Part shown: one piece after another, positions 26,287 to 36,342 of the stretch
How the letters are laid out: each line of letters starts with the position of its first letter
Position numbering within the stretch: the first letter of the stretch is position 1
DNA from: Myxococcales bacterium
Lineage (GTDB): Bacteria; Myxococcota_A; Polyangia; Polyangiales; Ga0077539
Assembly: GCA_016793325.1 (NCBI GenBank)
Contig: JAEUKI010000087.1
Span: forward strand, 52,189 to 116,188
Direction of reading: 5' to 3'
DNA length: 64,000 nt
The notes under the pieces: model-generated
Told to the model about the DNA's origin: nothing
The model's database searches: none
What the model saw: the letters and a program-made list of their open reading frames with translations, nothing else
Made by a program: the position numbers and the translations under genes

Positions 26287-27716
26287 CCAACGCCAGCGAT
26301 TCTCCCACCCGTGATCCGCTCGCTTCGCGCCGAGCGATGGGGCGATCGTTCGAGTCGCTCCGCGAGGAGCACGGCTTTGTTCCGCTTCGCGTCGAGGGCG
26401 AGCTCCCTCGCGAGCTCGTCGGGACGCTCTATCGCAACGGTCCCGCGTTGTTCGAGTGCCAGGGAACGCAGTACCGGCACTGGCTCGACGGCGACGGCGC
26501 GATCACCGCTGTCCGCTTGTTCGATGGGCGCGCCGAGGGCGCGGTTCGCGTGACGGTCACGGCGGAGCTCGCTGAAGAGAGAGCGCGCGGCGAGATGCTC
26601 TATTCCTCGGGCTTCACGCTCGGTCCGTATTGGCACAAGCGCTTGTTCGGGCACGCGAAGAACCCGACTTCGATTCACGTGCTCGCGTGGCGCGATCGGC
26701 TGTTCGCCCTCGGCGACGCCGGCATTCCCTACGAGCTCGACCCGAAATCGCTCGAAACCAAGGGCCCGTGGGACCTCGACGGCGTCAAGCGCGAGCTCGT
26801 CAACGCGCACGTGCGCGTCCGACCGTCGACCGGAGACGTGATCGCGTTCGGCGAGAGCATCGGCGTGCGCAACACGCTCGACGTGTACGTGCTTCCGCCG
26901 ACCGGCGCCCCGCGGTTGCTCGCGGCGATCCCGTGCGCGCGTCCGCCGCTGCTCGCGCACGACATCGTGATCACCGAGCGCTACGCGGTCTTGATCCTGC
27001 CTCCCGTGCACGTCGCCGTCACGCCCATCTTGTTGGGCACAGGATCTCCGATGGACGCGATCTCGTTTCACGAAGCCGAAGGGTGCGAGGTGATCGTCCT
27101 GCCGTTCGACGACCCTCGCGCGGTCGTTCGATTTCGTGTGCCGACGTTCTCGCACTTTCACTACGCGAACGCGTTCGAGAGCGGCCCCGACGCGATCGCC
27201 GTCGATTTGTGCCGCTATCCCCGCTTCGACCTCGGGACCGCGTTCATGCTCGAGGGACTTCGGACCGGCGACGCGTGGTCCAGCGCGCCCGTGGGAAACC
27301 TCTCGCGATTGCACATCGACCTCGCGGCCAAGCGAGCCGAATGGGAGGTGCTCTGGGACGCGAACGTTGACTTTCCGCAGACGCACCCCGACCGTCAGGG
27401 GCGCCCGTACCGCTATCTCTGGGCGCTCACCCAACGAGATCACGTCGACTTCATCGAGAAGCGAGACCTCTCTACGGGCGAGGTCGCCCGAAGCGCGCTG
27501 CCGAGCACGGAGTACCCGGGCGAGCCGACGTTCGTTCCTCGGCCCGAAGCGAAGGACGAAGACGACGGTTGGGTGCTGACGCTCGCGTACGAGGCCGCGA
27601 CGCACACGAGCGCGCTCGTGATCCTCGACGCGCGCGATCCCTCGAAGGTGGTCGCGCGCGCGCACTTCGGACAGCACATCCCGTTTCCCCTCCACGGGAC
27701 GTTTCATCGAGGCTGA
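26283..27716 (+). CDS. Carotenoid cleavage oxygenase (RPE65 family)
   Basis: The 477-residue protein (GTG start overlapping the regulator stop) carries the family signatures. The four iron-binding histidines fit H176 (LVNAHVRVRPSTGDVIAF), H226 (PPLLAHDIVITERYAVLIL), H293 (FSHFHYANAFESG) and H471 (IPFPLHGTFHRG). The N-terminus has GTLYRNGPALFE, also diagnostic. It should cleave a polyene or stilbene-like double bond using non-haem iron, in the cytoplasm or at the membrane face. An ATG at 26337 is an alternative start. No carotenoid biosynthesis gene is in the window, so the substrate is not evident. Confidence 0.92.
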   Translation: MTNASDSPTRDPLASRRAMGRSFESLREEHGFVPLRVEGELPRELVGTLYRNGPALFECQGTQYRHWLDGDGAITAVRLFDGRAEGAVRVTVTAELAEERARGEMLYSSGFTLGPYWHKRLFGHAKNPTSIHVLAWRDRLFALGDAGIPYELDPKSLETKGPWDLDGVKRELVNAHVRVRPSTGDVIAFGESIGVRNTLDVYVLPPTGAPRLLAAIPCARPPLLAHDIVITERYAVLILPPVHVAVTPILLGTGSPMDAISFHEAEGCEVIVLPFDDPRAVVRFRVPTFSHFHYANAFESGPDAIAVDLCRYPRFDLGTAFMLEGLRTGDAWSSAPVGNLSRLHIDLAAKRAEWEVLWDANVDFPQTHPDRQGRPYRYLWALTQRDHVDFIEKRDLSTGEVARSALPSTEYPGEPTFVPRPEAKDEDDGWVLTLAYEAATHTSALVILDARDPSKVVARAHFGQHIPFPLHGTFHRG

Positions 27717-27805
27717 ACGCCGGCCTCGACGACCACGGGCGACCGCCGCGCGATTTGCAGCGAGTCGTTCACCGCACGCGCGCGCGCGGACTACGATGGC
27801 GACGC

Positions 27806-28342
27806 ATGTACACGGTGGTCGCCGAAGCGTTGATCCATGCGGACTCCGCCACGATGCTGTCACTCGAAATGGTGTGCACCGCGGAGCACGAAGAGCGTCC
27901 CGTTGTCGCGCGACTGCGCGATCGTGCCGCGCGTTTCGTCCGCCCTGCGCATTTGCCGCCCGAAGGCGTTGTGCTGCAGCTGTTCGTGATCGTTCGGGGT
28001 GAGCGCCTGCTCGGTTGGCTTCGACCGACCACCGCGCTGACGTCCGAGCGACTCGAGCCAGTCCGCGACGCGATCGAGGCGGCGATCGGCGGCCCGCTGC
28101 AAGAGCTCGTGCTCTCGCTCGCGGACCGATTCGGCGAGTACGTCGTGACTCGCATCGGAGCCAGCACGAGCGCGCGGGAGTGCGCGGAGGCCGCGGCGTG
28201 CGTCGGCGTTCAGTGCGGGTGGGACGAGGCAGAAGTGCTCGATGTCGCGGTCGACGGCGAGCGATTCACCGTCCGTCCGCGGTTCGACAGCGCGCGGCGC
28301 GAGTGGGAGTTCGACGCGGATGCGCCACCTCGAGCGCGCTAA
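27806..28342 (+). CDS. Hypothetical protein
   Basis: The 178-residue protein starts at the ATG at 27806. It shows alternating strands and helices (MYTVVAEALIHADSATMLSL, VVLQLFVIVRGERLLGWLRP, LQELVLSLADRFGEYVVTRI, ERFTVRPRFDSARREWEF), no signal peptide and no membrane segment. No family recognised. Genes with the same orientation lie on both sides with gaps of 89 and 322 bp. Confidence 0.6.
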   Translation: MYTVVAEALIHADSATMLSLEMVCTAEHEERPVVARLRDRAARFVRPAHLPPEGVVLQLFVIVRGERLLGWLRPTTALTSERLEPVRDAIEAAIGGPLQELVLSLADRFGEYVVTRIGASTSARECAEAAACVGVQCGWDEAEVLDVAVDGERFTVRPRFDSARREWEFDADAPPRAR

Positions 28343-28664
28343 ACCGTTACCGCGACGGCCGTCGTAGTTCTCTCGGTCCACGGTATTGGTTTGGACTGGA
28401 TTTCAACGGTCCTTCCGCCGTCGATCCGCTCTGGTCATCTTCGAAGCTCGTCGGGGCGCGGTACAAGCGCGTGCGTGCGGGGCGTCCTGCAATCGGGGCC
28501 GCGCTTCGAACCAACGCACGAATCCTTCGCGATCGCTGATCGCGGGGCTTCGAAGATGGCGACGAGACCCTACGAAGATCGCCCAAACTCCGACAAGATT
28601 GGCCGCTTCGCGCGACAGCTACGCGGCGAGCTACGCGCTTCGCGACAGATCCGGAGAACCTTCG
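28343..28664. other. Upstream region of the 1770-residue protein gene
   Basis: This interval has no supported gene; an extension of the downstream frame to 28386 has poor, Arg-rich composition. It must hold the leader and promoter of the large gene that starts at 28665. A ccggagaacc ribosome-binding stretch is at its end. No clear promoter boxes or hairpins were seen. Confidence 0.5.
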
Positions 28665-31600
28665 ATGACCAACACAGACTCCAACACCTTCGGTTTGCTC
28701 GGGCGATTCGCTGGCGACGAACCGAAGCGCGCTCGCGCGACGCAGCTCGCCGAGCGGCTCTTGGGAGCGCAGAACAACGCCGTGGGCGTGGCCGACGTCG
28801 TAGCAGTGCTCGAGTCCCTGCCGTTCTCGGGGCGGATCGAGTTCGTGCTCAAGGTCCTCTGCGAGAGCCCGTCGCGCGATCGTCTCGTGCGCGCGCTCTT
28901 CGACTCGTGCTTCACCGCGCCGCGCGCTGAAAACGCAGCAGAACGTGAGCCGATCCTCGAGTCGCTGAGCGGCGTCGCGAGCCGACAGCTCGACCCGGAG
29001 CGCTACTACCTCGTGCGGCTGCTCGTGGTCGCGATGCCCAAGCTCGGGCGGCTCGGCGTCGAGCTGTTTCACGAGTATCAACGGACCTCGAGCACCGTGC
29101 TGTTTCGCGCGTTTCTCGACGCGGCGGTCGCGTCCACGGTGTTCACCGACGACGAGCTCGAGGCCGTGTTTCTCGGCGCCGTGGACGTGTCGCGAAAGGC
29201 CATCCTCGATCGCTGCAAGCACGCGCCGCATCGACAGCGCTTCGTCGGACGATTGATCGCGAAGCAGCACGCGCCGCTCTCGATGCTCTACTGGGCCGCG
29301 CCCGAGGACGTCGCCGCGCTGCTCTCCGGGGGAACGCCCGCGCAGATCGCCGAGTTCGAACAGCTCGGGTTCGGGCGCTGGCCGCACCTCGGCGCCGTGT
29401 ACCTCGCGCACTTGCGTCGGCGGTTCGAGGCGCACGCGAACGACCCCATTCGAAAGGCGAAGGTCCTTCGGGAGTTCGAGGCTCGCGCGTCCGAGCTGAG
29501 CTCGGCTGATGTCCGCGCGCTCGTCGCGCTCTGCGAAGAGCACCGGCCGATGGAGATCGCGCCCAGCGTCGGTCCCGCCGTGCGCGCCTACCTCGAAGAG
29601 ACGTCCCGGCGCGGGGCGCTGGAGGGCACGTACGAGGGCGTCACGCTGGCGCTTCCGTGCTCGCGACTGCTGAATCAACTGTCGCCCGAGGATCGCATCG
29701 CGCTCCTGCGGGCCAGCACCACCAAGACCGCGCGGGGCTGGACCTTCAGCGAGTCGCACCGAACCCTCTGCGAAGCGCTGCTCGCCCGGCGCTCGAGCAA
29801 GGAGTCCGCGAAGCGGCTGTTCACCGAGCTCGCGTGCGAGGCGGTCGGCGCTGCGTCGGACGAGATCGTGTGGGATCTGCGCACCGGCGCGACGACGGAC
29901 GCGACGCACAAGACCTTTCAATCGTTCGAGGGATTTCTCGACGTAGGGCGATGGTCGCAGAACCGCCTCGCGCTCCAGGGCGTCGAGGCGTGGCTCGCGC
30001 TCCACCAGCGCACGCGGCCGACGCCCGCGGTGATCGCGCGCTACCAGGGGCGCAAGAGCGCGGTCGAGCTCTGGACGATCTGGACGCAGCAAGCGCTCGG
30101 GCGCGTGGTCGAGCTTGTCGAATCGGTCGCGAAGCGAGCCGCGGCGTCGCTCGATCGATGCAGCCCTCGCGCGCCGCGCTCGACCATCACGTCGTACGTG
30201 CCGTTCGTGCGGATCCTCGTCGAGTACGTTCAGTCGGTGCTCGAGGTCGAAGGCCAGCGCTGTGATCCCTTCGTGCATCTGACCATCGCGGCCACGGTCG
30301 CAGACGCGACGCGGGAGCTGTTCGCGCGCGCCGAGCGCGAGCTCAGGTCCGAGGACTCCGTCGGAGCGAAGGCCGTCGCGGCGCTCCGCAGCTCGGTCGA
30401 GGTCGTGCTCGTCGGTGCGCTGCGCAAGCTGTCGGCGTCGATCGCGTTCGACCCGACCCAAGAGGGCTACGTGACCGCTGCGCAACACCGCGTGCTCGCG
30501 CCCGCGCTCGCGCGCATTTGTGCCGCGCAACAGTTGTCTCACTTTTCCGCACTGAAGCGAGCGGCCTTCGATTTTTCGAGCGAGCTCTTCGACCGCGTCG
30601 AGGTGCCCGCGGGCGCCGCGCGGCTCGGGTTCGTGGAGTCGGTTCGCCAGCAAAATACCAAGTCGTTCGCGTTCTTCGACCTCGAGGCGCACAAGCTCTG
30701 GTCCGGCACCGCGCTCTCGCTGCTCGCGGCGCTGCGCGCTGCGTGCGGCGCGCGCGAGGCGGACGCAGAGCTCTCGTCTCGCGTCTGGGCGCTCTACAAG
30801 CGAGAGAAGTTCAGCGGGCGAGTTCCGAAGCGCACCGAGAAGAAATTCAACGAGTACCTGCTCGAGTGCTTGTCGCTCCCGCCGAGCGTCCTCGCAGGAG
30901 AAAAGCCGGCGCTCGTCGACGCGGGCGTCGCGCTCTTGAAGGCCAACGAGTTCGACGGCGTCGCGGACGCGTTTGCGCGCGCCGGCTGGCTGTTGGAGGT
31001 TCTGGACCGCGATCCGCCTGCGCAGACGGTGCGGGACAAATACCTCCTGAAGCACGGAGACATCGCCACGCCCGCGGTGCGCGTGCTCCTCGAAGACGCG
31101 ACGACCGACCGCGATCCTGCGCTTCGATTTCAGGCGCACATGACGCTGCTCAACCGCTCGCAGCACGACGCGAACGCGCTCGCGGTGTCCGTCGCGTACG
31201 TAGGCCGACGGATCCGCAACGAAGCGGGCCTCCACCGGCCGCAGGTGTACCAGTGGCTCATCGAGCGCATGGCGACGATCGTCGCTCGCTCGCTCGAGAG
31301 GGCTCACGAGGACCGAGGGGCCGCGCCGCTCGAGGACATCGGCGTGCTCTGCGACGCGCTCGAAAAAATGCTCCGCGACGATGTGTCCAAGCGCGACTCG
31401 GTGGCCAAGAACGCGTTTCGCAGCATCGCGTCCACGATTCTCTCGAGCGCGCTGTCGTTCGACCCGTTGCGTCCAGCGCTCGAAGCGCGCCGCCGATGGA
31501 TCGCGTGCGGCGTCTTGCTCGATTGGATCGTCGTCAAGACGCTGCACGGCGACGAAGGGGCGCAGTCCTTCGTGTGGCCGCTGCACGGCTGCTCGATGCC

Positions 31601-33977
31601 TCGCGAGCGAACGGTGCCCGAGGCGTGGCTCGAGTCATATCTGCCCTTTCTTCGCGCACACTTTCGCGCGGGGCAGGGGCGCTTCGACGAGCTTCGCGTC
31701 GGACTCTACACGCGACGACACCACCGCGAATCGGACGCGCCGCCGCGATTCGACGTCGCGCAGGCGGTCGATCTCCTCGTCGACGCGCTGAACGCGGCCT
31801 CGCAGCCCGAGTCCGCGGCGGGGGCGCGCGACAGAGACGAGCTCGCGACGGCGAAGTCGTTTCCCGCAGGAGCCCGCGCCGAATCGACGTTGCTTCGTCG
31901 TGCGCTCGCGCTCGTCTCCTTTGCGAAGACGCAGTGGACCGACGTGCCTCGGCTCGTGAAATTCTTCGAGGCGATGGTGGCGTCGCTCGAAGCCAAGGAC
32001 CTCGACGCGAGCCAGCTCCGTCCGGTGCTCGCGCTGTTCGAAGCGGTCCGAGCGCTCTATCCCCAGGGATCGCTCTGGTACGAGCTCCCGTTGTTGGCGC
32101 GCGCGTGCGACGGGCTGCTGCGCGCCGCCATTCGACTGTCGCTTTCGGATGTCGCCAATCGCGTCTACCCGCTCTGGATCGAGCTTCGACACGGGCAAGG
32201 ACGGACGCCGATCGGTCGAGAGCTGACCCAGGCACAAGCCCAGTACCTCATCGGCGAAGGGGCCGTGCGCGACGCGGATGTGCTCGAGTCGGGCTCGCAG
32301 TCCGAGCGGCGTTGCGCGAGCGCCCGCGAGCTGCTCGAACGGACCCCGAGCGCCGCGTACCTCGTGAAGGACGTCCTCGTCTCGATGCGCGACGACGTGT
32401 TGCTCGAGTACACGTGGACGACGCGCGGAGCGCTTCGCGGGGTGTTCGACCCTGCGTTCGGCGGGGCTCCGTTGACGGAGGCCGAGTCGGCCGCGCGCGC
32501 GCCCCTCGCGATCCCGTCGAGCGTCTGGCCCACGCTCAACGGAAAGACCATGCGCACGTACACGGTCGCGGCGCTCGAGTCCGCGCTCATGGTGCAGCGC
32601 AGCCCGCAGCTTCGTTCGCGGGACGTCTCGGATTTTGTTCAATCGCCCGCGTCGAGTCACGCCGAAGTGATCGACCTGCTTCGTCGGTTGCTGCAGCTGG
32701 ATGCGACGGCGACGCAGAGCGCCGACGCGACGCCGGACGACGCGCGCGAGCTGCTCCTCGAGACGGTGATCCTCTGCGTGTTTCAGACGGACGCCGCGTG
32801 GTTCGTGCTCGCGTACTTGCTCAGCCCGGACGTGATCGCGACGTCGCAGCGGACGACCGCGTCGATCCTGACCAACCTGCACGCCTGGGTCGCGATGGAC
32901 AAAGTCGTGGCCGTCTTGCGCATCCTGCTCGAGCCGAAGCGTCGATGGGCGCTGCAAGTGTTTCTGCACAAGGCGATCTTGCGACTCTTGTTCGAGGCGC
33001 CGAGCGCCGGGGCGCGGCGGCTGTTCGCGCACGAGTGGGCGCAGCGAATCACGCTGAAGATGCACGCGGATGTCGTCCACGAAATGGTGCGCCTCGCCGT
33101 CGGCGGGCTCGCTTCGACGGACGCTGACAAGTCGTCGATCGCGTGGAGCATCGCGGAAGAAGTGGGCCGCTCGAGAGGCGAGTTCGCGCCGACGACCGTC
33201 CTGTTGTTGCTGCTTCCGTCGTGGGTTCCCGAGCAGCCGTTCGTCGGCCAGCGCATGATCGAGCCGCTGTTTCGAATCGAGGTTCCCAACTCGGAGGTGA
33301 TCGATTCGTTTGGTCAATTGCACAGCAAGTGGCTCGCGGAGCCGCTGTTGTACTTCGGCGCCACGCCGGTGCGCGATCGCATGCGCGCGCTGCTCGAGGC
33401 GGTCGCCGAGGGACCGAATCCGTACCTTCGAACGCTCGCGAAGTGCAGGGGCTTCGCGCTCTCGCCGTGCGCGGGGGGCGTCGAGGACGCGCCGTCGCTC
33501 GAGGCGCTGAAAGAGCTTCTTTTGTCGATGTCGGTGTCGTGGGAGCCCGAGCGCGCGCCGGAGTTTCCGAAGCCGGGAGCGGGCGAAGGCGAACGCGCTC
33601 CAGCGCGGACGCCAGAAGCGCAGTACCTGCTGCAGGTCGCGCCGAAGCTCTTCGCCGCGCTCGGTCTCCAGGTGCTCCACAAAGAGCTGCTCGAGTACAC
33701 CGAGCACGAACGACAAACGGCTCGCGCGCTCTCGGACCTCTGCCGAAAGCACGCCGCGGCTCGGGTGCTCCGAGAGGTGTTCGGGCAGTGCCTCGAAGCG
33801 CTCGCGACGGTGGCGCCCATACACATCGAGAAGCGAACCCGCCTCGCGATGGTCGCGCAGGGCATCCTCTCGACCGCCAACGAGTGGGGCAGCGGCAAGA
33901 CCCTCCTCGTCACACACTTTCAAGAGGGGCTTCGTTTCCTGCGCGCCGACGTCGAGCGAGTCACGCCGCTGTTCTGA
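28665..33977 (+). CDS. Giant (1770 aa) helical-repeat protein of unknown function
   Basis: The ATG at 28665 follows a ggagaa ribosome site; the frame is open for 1770 codons. The protein is almost wholly alpha-helical with repeated amphipathic helix pairs in HEAT/ARM style (RYYLVRLLVVAMPKLGRLGV, LRFQAHMTLLNRSQHDANAL, AWFVLAYLLSPDVIATSQRT). I see no signal peptide, membrane segment, Walker A/B, nuclease or protease motif. A low-complexity stretch (PKPGAGEGERAPARTPEA) sits ~140 residues from the end. It is a single-gene unit, so a scaffold or large cytoplasmic adaptor is the only supported idea. Genome-typical codon use throughout argues against recent transfer. Confidence 0.85.
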   Translation: MTNTDSNTFGLLGRFAGDEPKRARATQLAERLLGAQNNAVGVADVVAVLESLPFSGRIEFVLKVLCESPSRDRLVRALFDSCFTAPRAENAAEREPILESLSGVASRQLDPERYYLVRLLVVAMPKLGRLGVELFHEYQRTSSTVLFRAFLDAAVASTVFTDDELEAVFLGAVDVSRKAILDRCKHAPHRQRFVGRLIAKQHAPLSMLYWAAPEDVAALLSGGTPAQIAEFEQLGFGRWPHLGAVYLAHLRRRFEAHANDPIRKAKVLREFEARASELSSADVRALVALCEEHRPMEIAPSVGPAVRAYLEETSRRGALEGTYEGVTLALPCSRLLNQLSPEDRIALLRASTTKTARGWTFSESHRTLCEALLARRSSKESAKRLFTELACEAVGAASDEIVWDLRTGATTDATHKTFQSFEGFLDVGRWSQNRLALQGVEAWLALHQRTRPTPAVIARYQGRKSAVELWTIWTQQALGRVVELVESVAKRAAASLDRCSPRAPRSTITSYVPFVRILVEYVQSVLEVEGQRCDPFVHLTIAATVADATRELFARAERELRSEDSVGAKAVAALRSSVEVVLVGALRKLSASIAFDPTQEGYVTAAQHRVLAPALARICAAQQLSHFSALKRAAFDFSSELFDRVEVPAGAARLGFVESVRQQNTKSFAFFDLEAHKLWSGTALSLLAALRAACGAREADAELSSRVWALYKREKFSGRVPKRTEKKFNEYLLECLSLPPSVLAGEKPALVDAGVALLKANEFDGVADAFARAGWLLEVLDRDPPAQTVRDKYLLKHGDIATPAVRVLLEDATTDRDPALRFQAHMTLLNRSQHDANALAVSVAYVGRRIRNEAGLHRPQVYQWLIERMATIVARSLERAHEDRGAAPLEDIGVLCDALEKMLRDDVSKRDSVAKNAFRSIASTILSSALSFDPLRPALEARRRWIACGVLLDWIVVKTLHGDEGAQSFVWPLHGCSMPRERTVPEAWLESYLPFLRAHFRAGQGRFDELRVGLYTRRHHRESDAPPRFDVAQAVDLLVDALNAASQPESAAGARDRDELATAKSFPAGARAESTLLRRALALVSFAKTQWTDVPRLVKFFEAMVASLEAKDLDASQLRPVLALFEAVRALYPQGSLWYELPLLARACDGLLRAAIRLSLSDVANRVYPLWIELRHGQGRTPIGRELTQAQAQYLIGEGAVRDADVLESGSQSERRCASARELLERTPSAAYLVKDVLVSMRDDVLLEYTWTTRGALRGVFDPAFGGAPLTEAESAARAPLAIPSSVWPTLNGKTMRTYTVAALESALMVQRSPQLRSRDVSDFVQSPASSHAEVIDLLRRLLQLDATATQSADATPDDARELLLETVILCVFQTDAAWFVLAYLLSPDVIATSQRTTASILTNLHAWVAMDKVVAVLRILLEPKRRWALQVFLHKAILRLLFEAPSAGARRLFAHEWAQRITLKMHADVVHEMVRLAVGGLASTDADKSSIAWSIAEEVGRSRGEFAPTTVLLLLLPSWVPEQPFVGQRMIEPLFRIEVPNSEVIDSFGQLHSKWLAEPLLYFGATPVRDRMRALLEAVAEGPNPYLRTLAKCRGFALSPCAGGVEDAPSLEALKELLLSMSVSWEPERAPEFPKPGAGEGERAPARTPEAQYLLQVAPKLFAALGLQVLHKELLEYTEHERQTARALSDLCRKHAAARVLREVFGQCLEALATVAPIHIEKRTRLAMVAQGILSTANEWGSGKTLLVTHFQEGLRFLRADVERVTPLF

Positions 33978-34067
33978 CGGAGTCGAGGGGGCGTTCGCGG
34001 GCTCGATGGCGCCTCGAGCGCTCACGATCCCGATCGGGTCACAGGCGTTCGGCGGCTCGCAGAGTTG

Positions 34068-34463
34068 CTACGCGAGAAGCTCCGGAGGAGGGAGCGGGCC
34101 TTCGATCGTCATCGAGTCCGTGTAGCAGTTCCACCGCGTGATCGAGCCGTTCGCGGTGCAGGTGCAATGCGTCTGGTCCTGCGGGTCGCCGAACGTCCGC
34201 GTCATCCCGACGGTGCTGCACGGAGCGCCGTTGGACACGTCAGCGACACGGCTCGGAGGGGGCGCTTCGGCGACCGCGACGCCGCTGTCCCCCGCGCTCG
34301 CGTCGCGCTCGACGGCGGCTCGATCGCCGCTCGTCGTCGTGGACGTTGAAAACGTGTTCGGCGCGGCGTCTCGAGACGATTCGCAGGCAGTCGCGAACGA
34401 GGTCGCAGCGCAGCTGAGCGCCAGGGCGCGGGTGAGGCGCGCGTAGCGAGGCAAGCCCTTCAT
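34068..34463 (-). CDS. Small lipoprotein
   Basis: The 131-residue lipoprotein has a lipobox ending at Cys27 (SFATAC), a Ser/Thr/Asp linker and a small C-terminal part with four cysteines (GAPCSTVGM, HCTCTANG, RWNCYTD) that probably form two disulfides. No family recognised. It is convergent with the 1770-residue protein gene and is the last of three consecutive minus-strand exported-protein genes. Confidence 0.72.
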   Translation of the reverse strand: MKGLPRYARLTRALALSCAATSFATACESSRDAAPNTFSTSTTTSGDRAAVERDASAGDSGVAVAEAPPPSRVADVSNGAPCSTVGMTRTFGDPQDQTHCTCTANGSITRWNCYTDSMTIEGPLPPPELLA

Positions 34464-34641
34464 CGATCGCGAGCGTGCACTGGACGCGCTCGTCGTTCAA
34501 CGCAGCGCGCGTCGATCGTCGGCCACTGGGGCTTCACGAGTTGCTCCATCGGTGTCGCGACGGCGTCCCTCGTTCGTGCCCGGTCTCCCGATTCGAATCG
34601 TCGGCGTAGCCTCGAAACTCGAGGGCGATCGTCCGCTCGGC

Positions 34642-34941
34642 TCATCGTCGCCGCAGATCCGAGGCGCACGGCGGTCCGTTGCAAGGCTGCCGACACCAGC
34701 GCGGCGCGGCGCCGCAAAAAGACGCGCAGGTGTAGTAGCGATCGTCAGCGCTGCTTTCTCCGCGGATGCGGCACGCAGCGTTGCGCGTTCGGCAAGGACG
34801 ACCTTCGACCTGGGCGGCGTCGCTCGAAGGGCAGGGGCGGACGGGACGCGATTGGGCCTCGACCGATGTGCTCGCAGGGCCGCCGATCGAAGATCCGAGC
34901 AGCGACAAGAGGGCGAGTGTTGCGGCGCGTCGGGAAGACAT
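34642..34941 (-). CDS. Small secreted Cys-rich protein
   Basis: The 99-residue product has a signal peptide (TLALLSLLGSSIGGPASTSVEA) without a lipobox and a mature part with eight cysteines (RPCPSS, RPCRTRNAACRI, YYTCASFC, WCRQPCNGPPC). The dense even number of cysteines suggests a disulfide-knotted secreted peptide. It is not similar to a family I can name. It lies between two lipoprotein genes on the same strand. Confidence 0.65.
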   Translation of the reverse strand: MSSRRAATLALLSLLGSSIGGPASTSVEAQSRPVRPCPSSDAAQVEGRPCRTRNAACRIRGESSADDRYYTCASFCGAAPRWCRQPCNGPPCASDLRRR

Positions 34942-35018
34942 CGAGTGCAGCGATCGCGTTCGAGGGTAGCGCGATCAGCGCCTCGGCGCTCGGGGCACAG
35001 CGCGCAATGGCGAAGCGA

Positions 35019-36260
35019 TCAACGCGCGACGCACTGCGCGAAGAGCTGGCGACGCGTCGGAGTGCTCGGCTGATAGGGCGCGTAGATTCCGTAGACGACC
35101 CACGCGCGCGCGCCGCTCGACGCGACCCACGCTCCGTGGACGACCGCCGACTGCTCGGACGTCGCGTGCGTCGCAAGGGTCGTGCGCGCTCCGCTCGGTC
35201 CCCACTGCGCGACGATCTGTTGGGTGAACGGCGTCGCGCGCTCCGCGCGGGTCCACGCGACGAGCGCTTCCGAGACGCTCGTGCTGCCTGCGCGCGCGGC
35301 GAGCGCGCCGGTCGTGACGAGGCCAGCCTCGCTGATCGTCACGCGCGCTCGAGTGTCGCCCGACTCGGGATCGTGCTGGACGAGCGCGAACTCTTCGACG
35401 AGCCCGCGCGACGGCTCGCGCGCCTGGCTGTGGAGTCGCCACAGCGAGTCGCCGACGCGAACCGGCGCGCCGATCATCGTGCCGCGCTCGGTGCGATCGA
35501 CGCCGAGCAGCATCATTCCGTGCCCCGGCGTGAACGTGCGGATGCTCACGTTGTTGTTGATGTCCCGCTGCGCGATCGTGTCGAACGCGACGTAGTTGTT
35601 GTACGTCGTCGGAAACTGCACTGCCGCGTTGTAGAAGTTGGCGCTCTGCGTGGTCGCCGCCACGCGCGCGAACCGACCTCCCATCGCTTCCCAGCCGCTT
35701 CCATCGGTGGTGATCGCCGTTGTGTGCTCGCGACCGAGGTCGTCCGTCCGCGGCCACGCGCCGAGCAACGCGTGGCGGGTTCCGTCTTGTTCAGCGACCA
35801 CGCTCCGAACGAGCGACAGCTCGAGCGCGGGGCTGATCGAGACTTCGTGCACCGAGGCCCCGTACGTGATCGCGCCGCGTCCTTCTTCGAACGCCACCGA
35901 AGGCTCTCGGCGGCCGTACATGTTCGATGGCGCTTGCGACGGAAGCTCGAGCCGCGCGCCGACCGGCGCCCAATTGCCGTCGTACGCTTGCGCGAACACT
36001 GCGCCGGCGCGCGTCCCGACCACGCTCACGTAGCCGTGCCGCGCGGGCGCGAACGCCATCGTCGCGACGGTGTCCGTGTTCGCATCGAAGAGCAAAACCG
36101 GAGCGCCGCACAGCGCGGCCGTCGCTGCGTCACTGGGAGGTGGGCTGTCGCTCAGGGCCGCGTCGGACGCGTTCGCGTCACCTTCGGGCACGACCGACTG
36201 CGCCCCGCAAGCGGCGAGCGCGAGTCCGAACAACGTCATCGAGGCGGAGCGAGTGATCAT
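35019..36260 (-). CDS. Lipoprotein, likely beta-propeller
   Basis: The 413-residue lipoprotein has lipobox LALAAC (Cys18) and a short Asp/Ser/Pro linker to about residue 48. The mature region has repeated strands and turns (GRREPSVAFEEGRGAITYGA, ALVAWTRAERATPFTQQIVA, WVVYGIYAPYQPS). Its organisation resembles the lipoprotein encoded at 54440-55834, which suggests a paralogous family of propeller-like surface lipoproteins. No catalytic motif. Function unknown. Confidence 0.75.
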   Translation of the reverse strand: MITRSASMTLFGLALAACGAQSVVPEGDANASDAALSDSPPPSDAATAALCGAPVLLFDANTDTVATMAFAPARHGYVSVVGTRAGAVFAQAYDGNWAPVGARLELPSQAPSNMYGRREPSVAFEEGRGAITYGASVHEVSISPALELSLVRSVVAEQDGTRHALLGAWPRTDDLGREHTTAITTDGSGWEAMGGRFARVAATTQSANFYNAAVQFPTTYNNYVAFDTIAQRDINNNVSIRTFTPGHGMMLLGVDRTERGTMIGAPVRVGDSLWRLHSQAREPSRGLVEEFALVQHDPESGDTRARVTISEAGLVTTGALAARAGSTSVSEALVAWTRAERATPFTQQIVAQWGPSGARTTLATHATSEQSAVVHGAWVASSGARAWVVYGIYAPYQPSTPTRRQLFAQCVAR

Positions 36261-36342
36261 CGGGATGCTCAGCGATTGGGGGCGCGCTCACGGAGTTCTC
36301 ACAAAAAAGTGAGGGGCGCACCCGTCATGGCGTTGGATCGGG

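Noticed and set aside
28347..31586. A 1079-codon ORF on the minus strand
   Set aside because: It is antisense to the 1770-residue protein gene and has the Arg/Glu-rich, motif-free composition typical of shadow frames in high-GC DNA.
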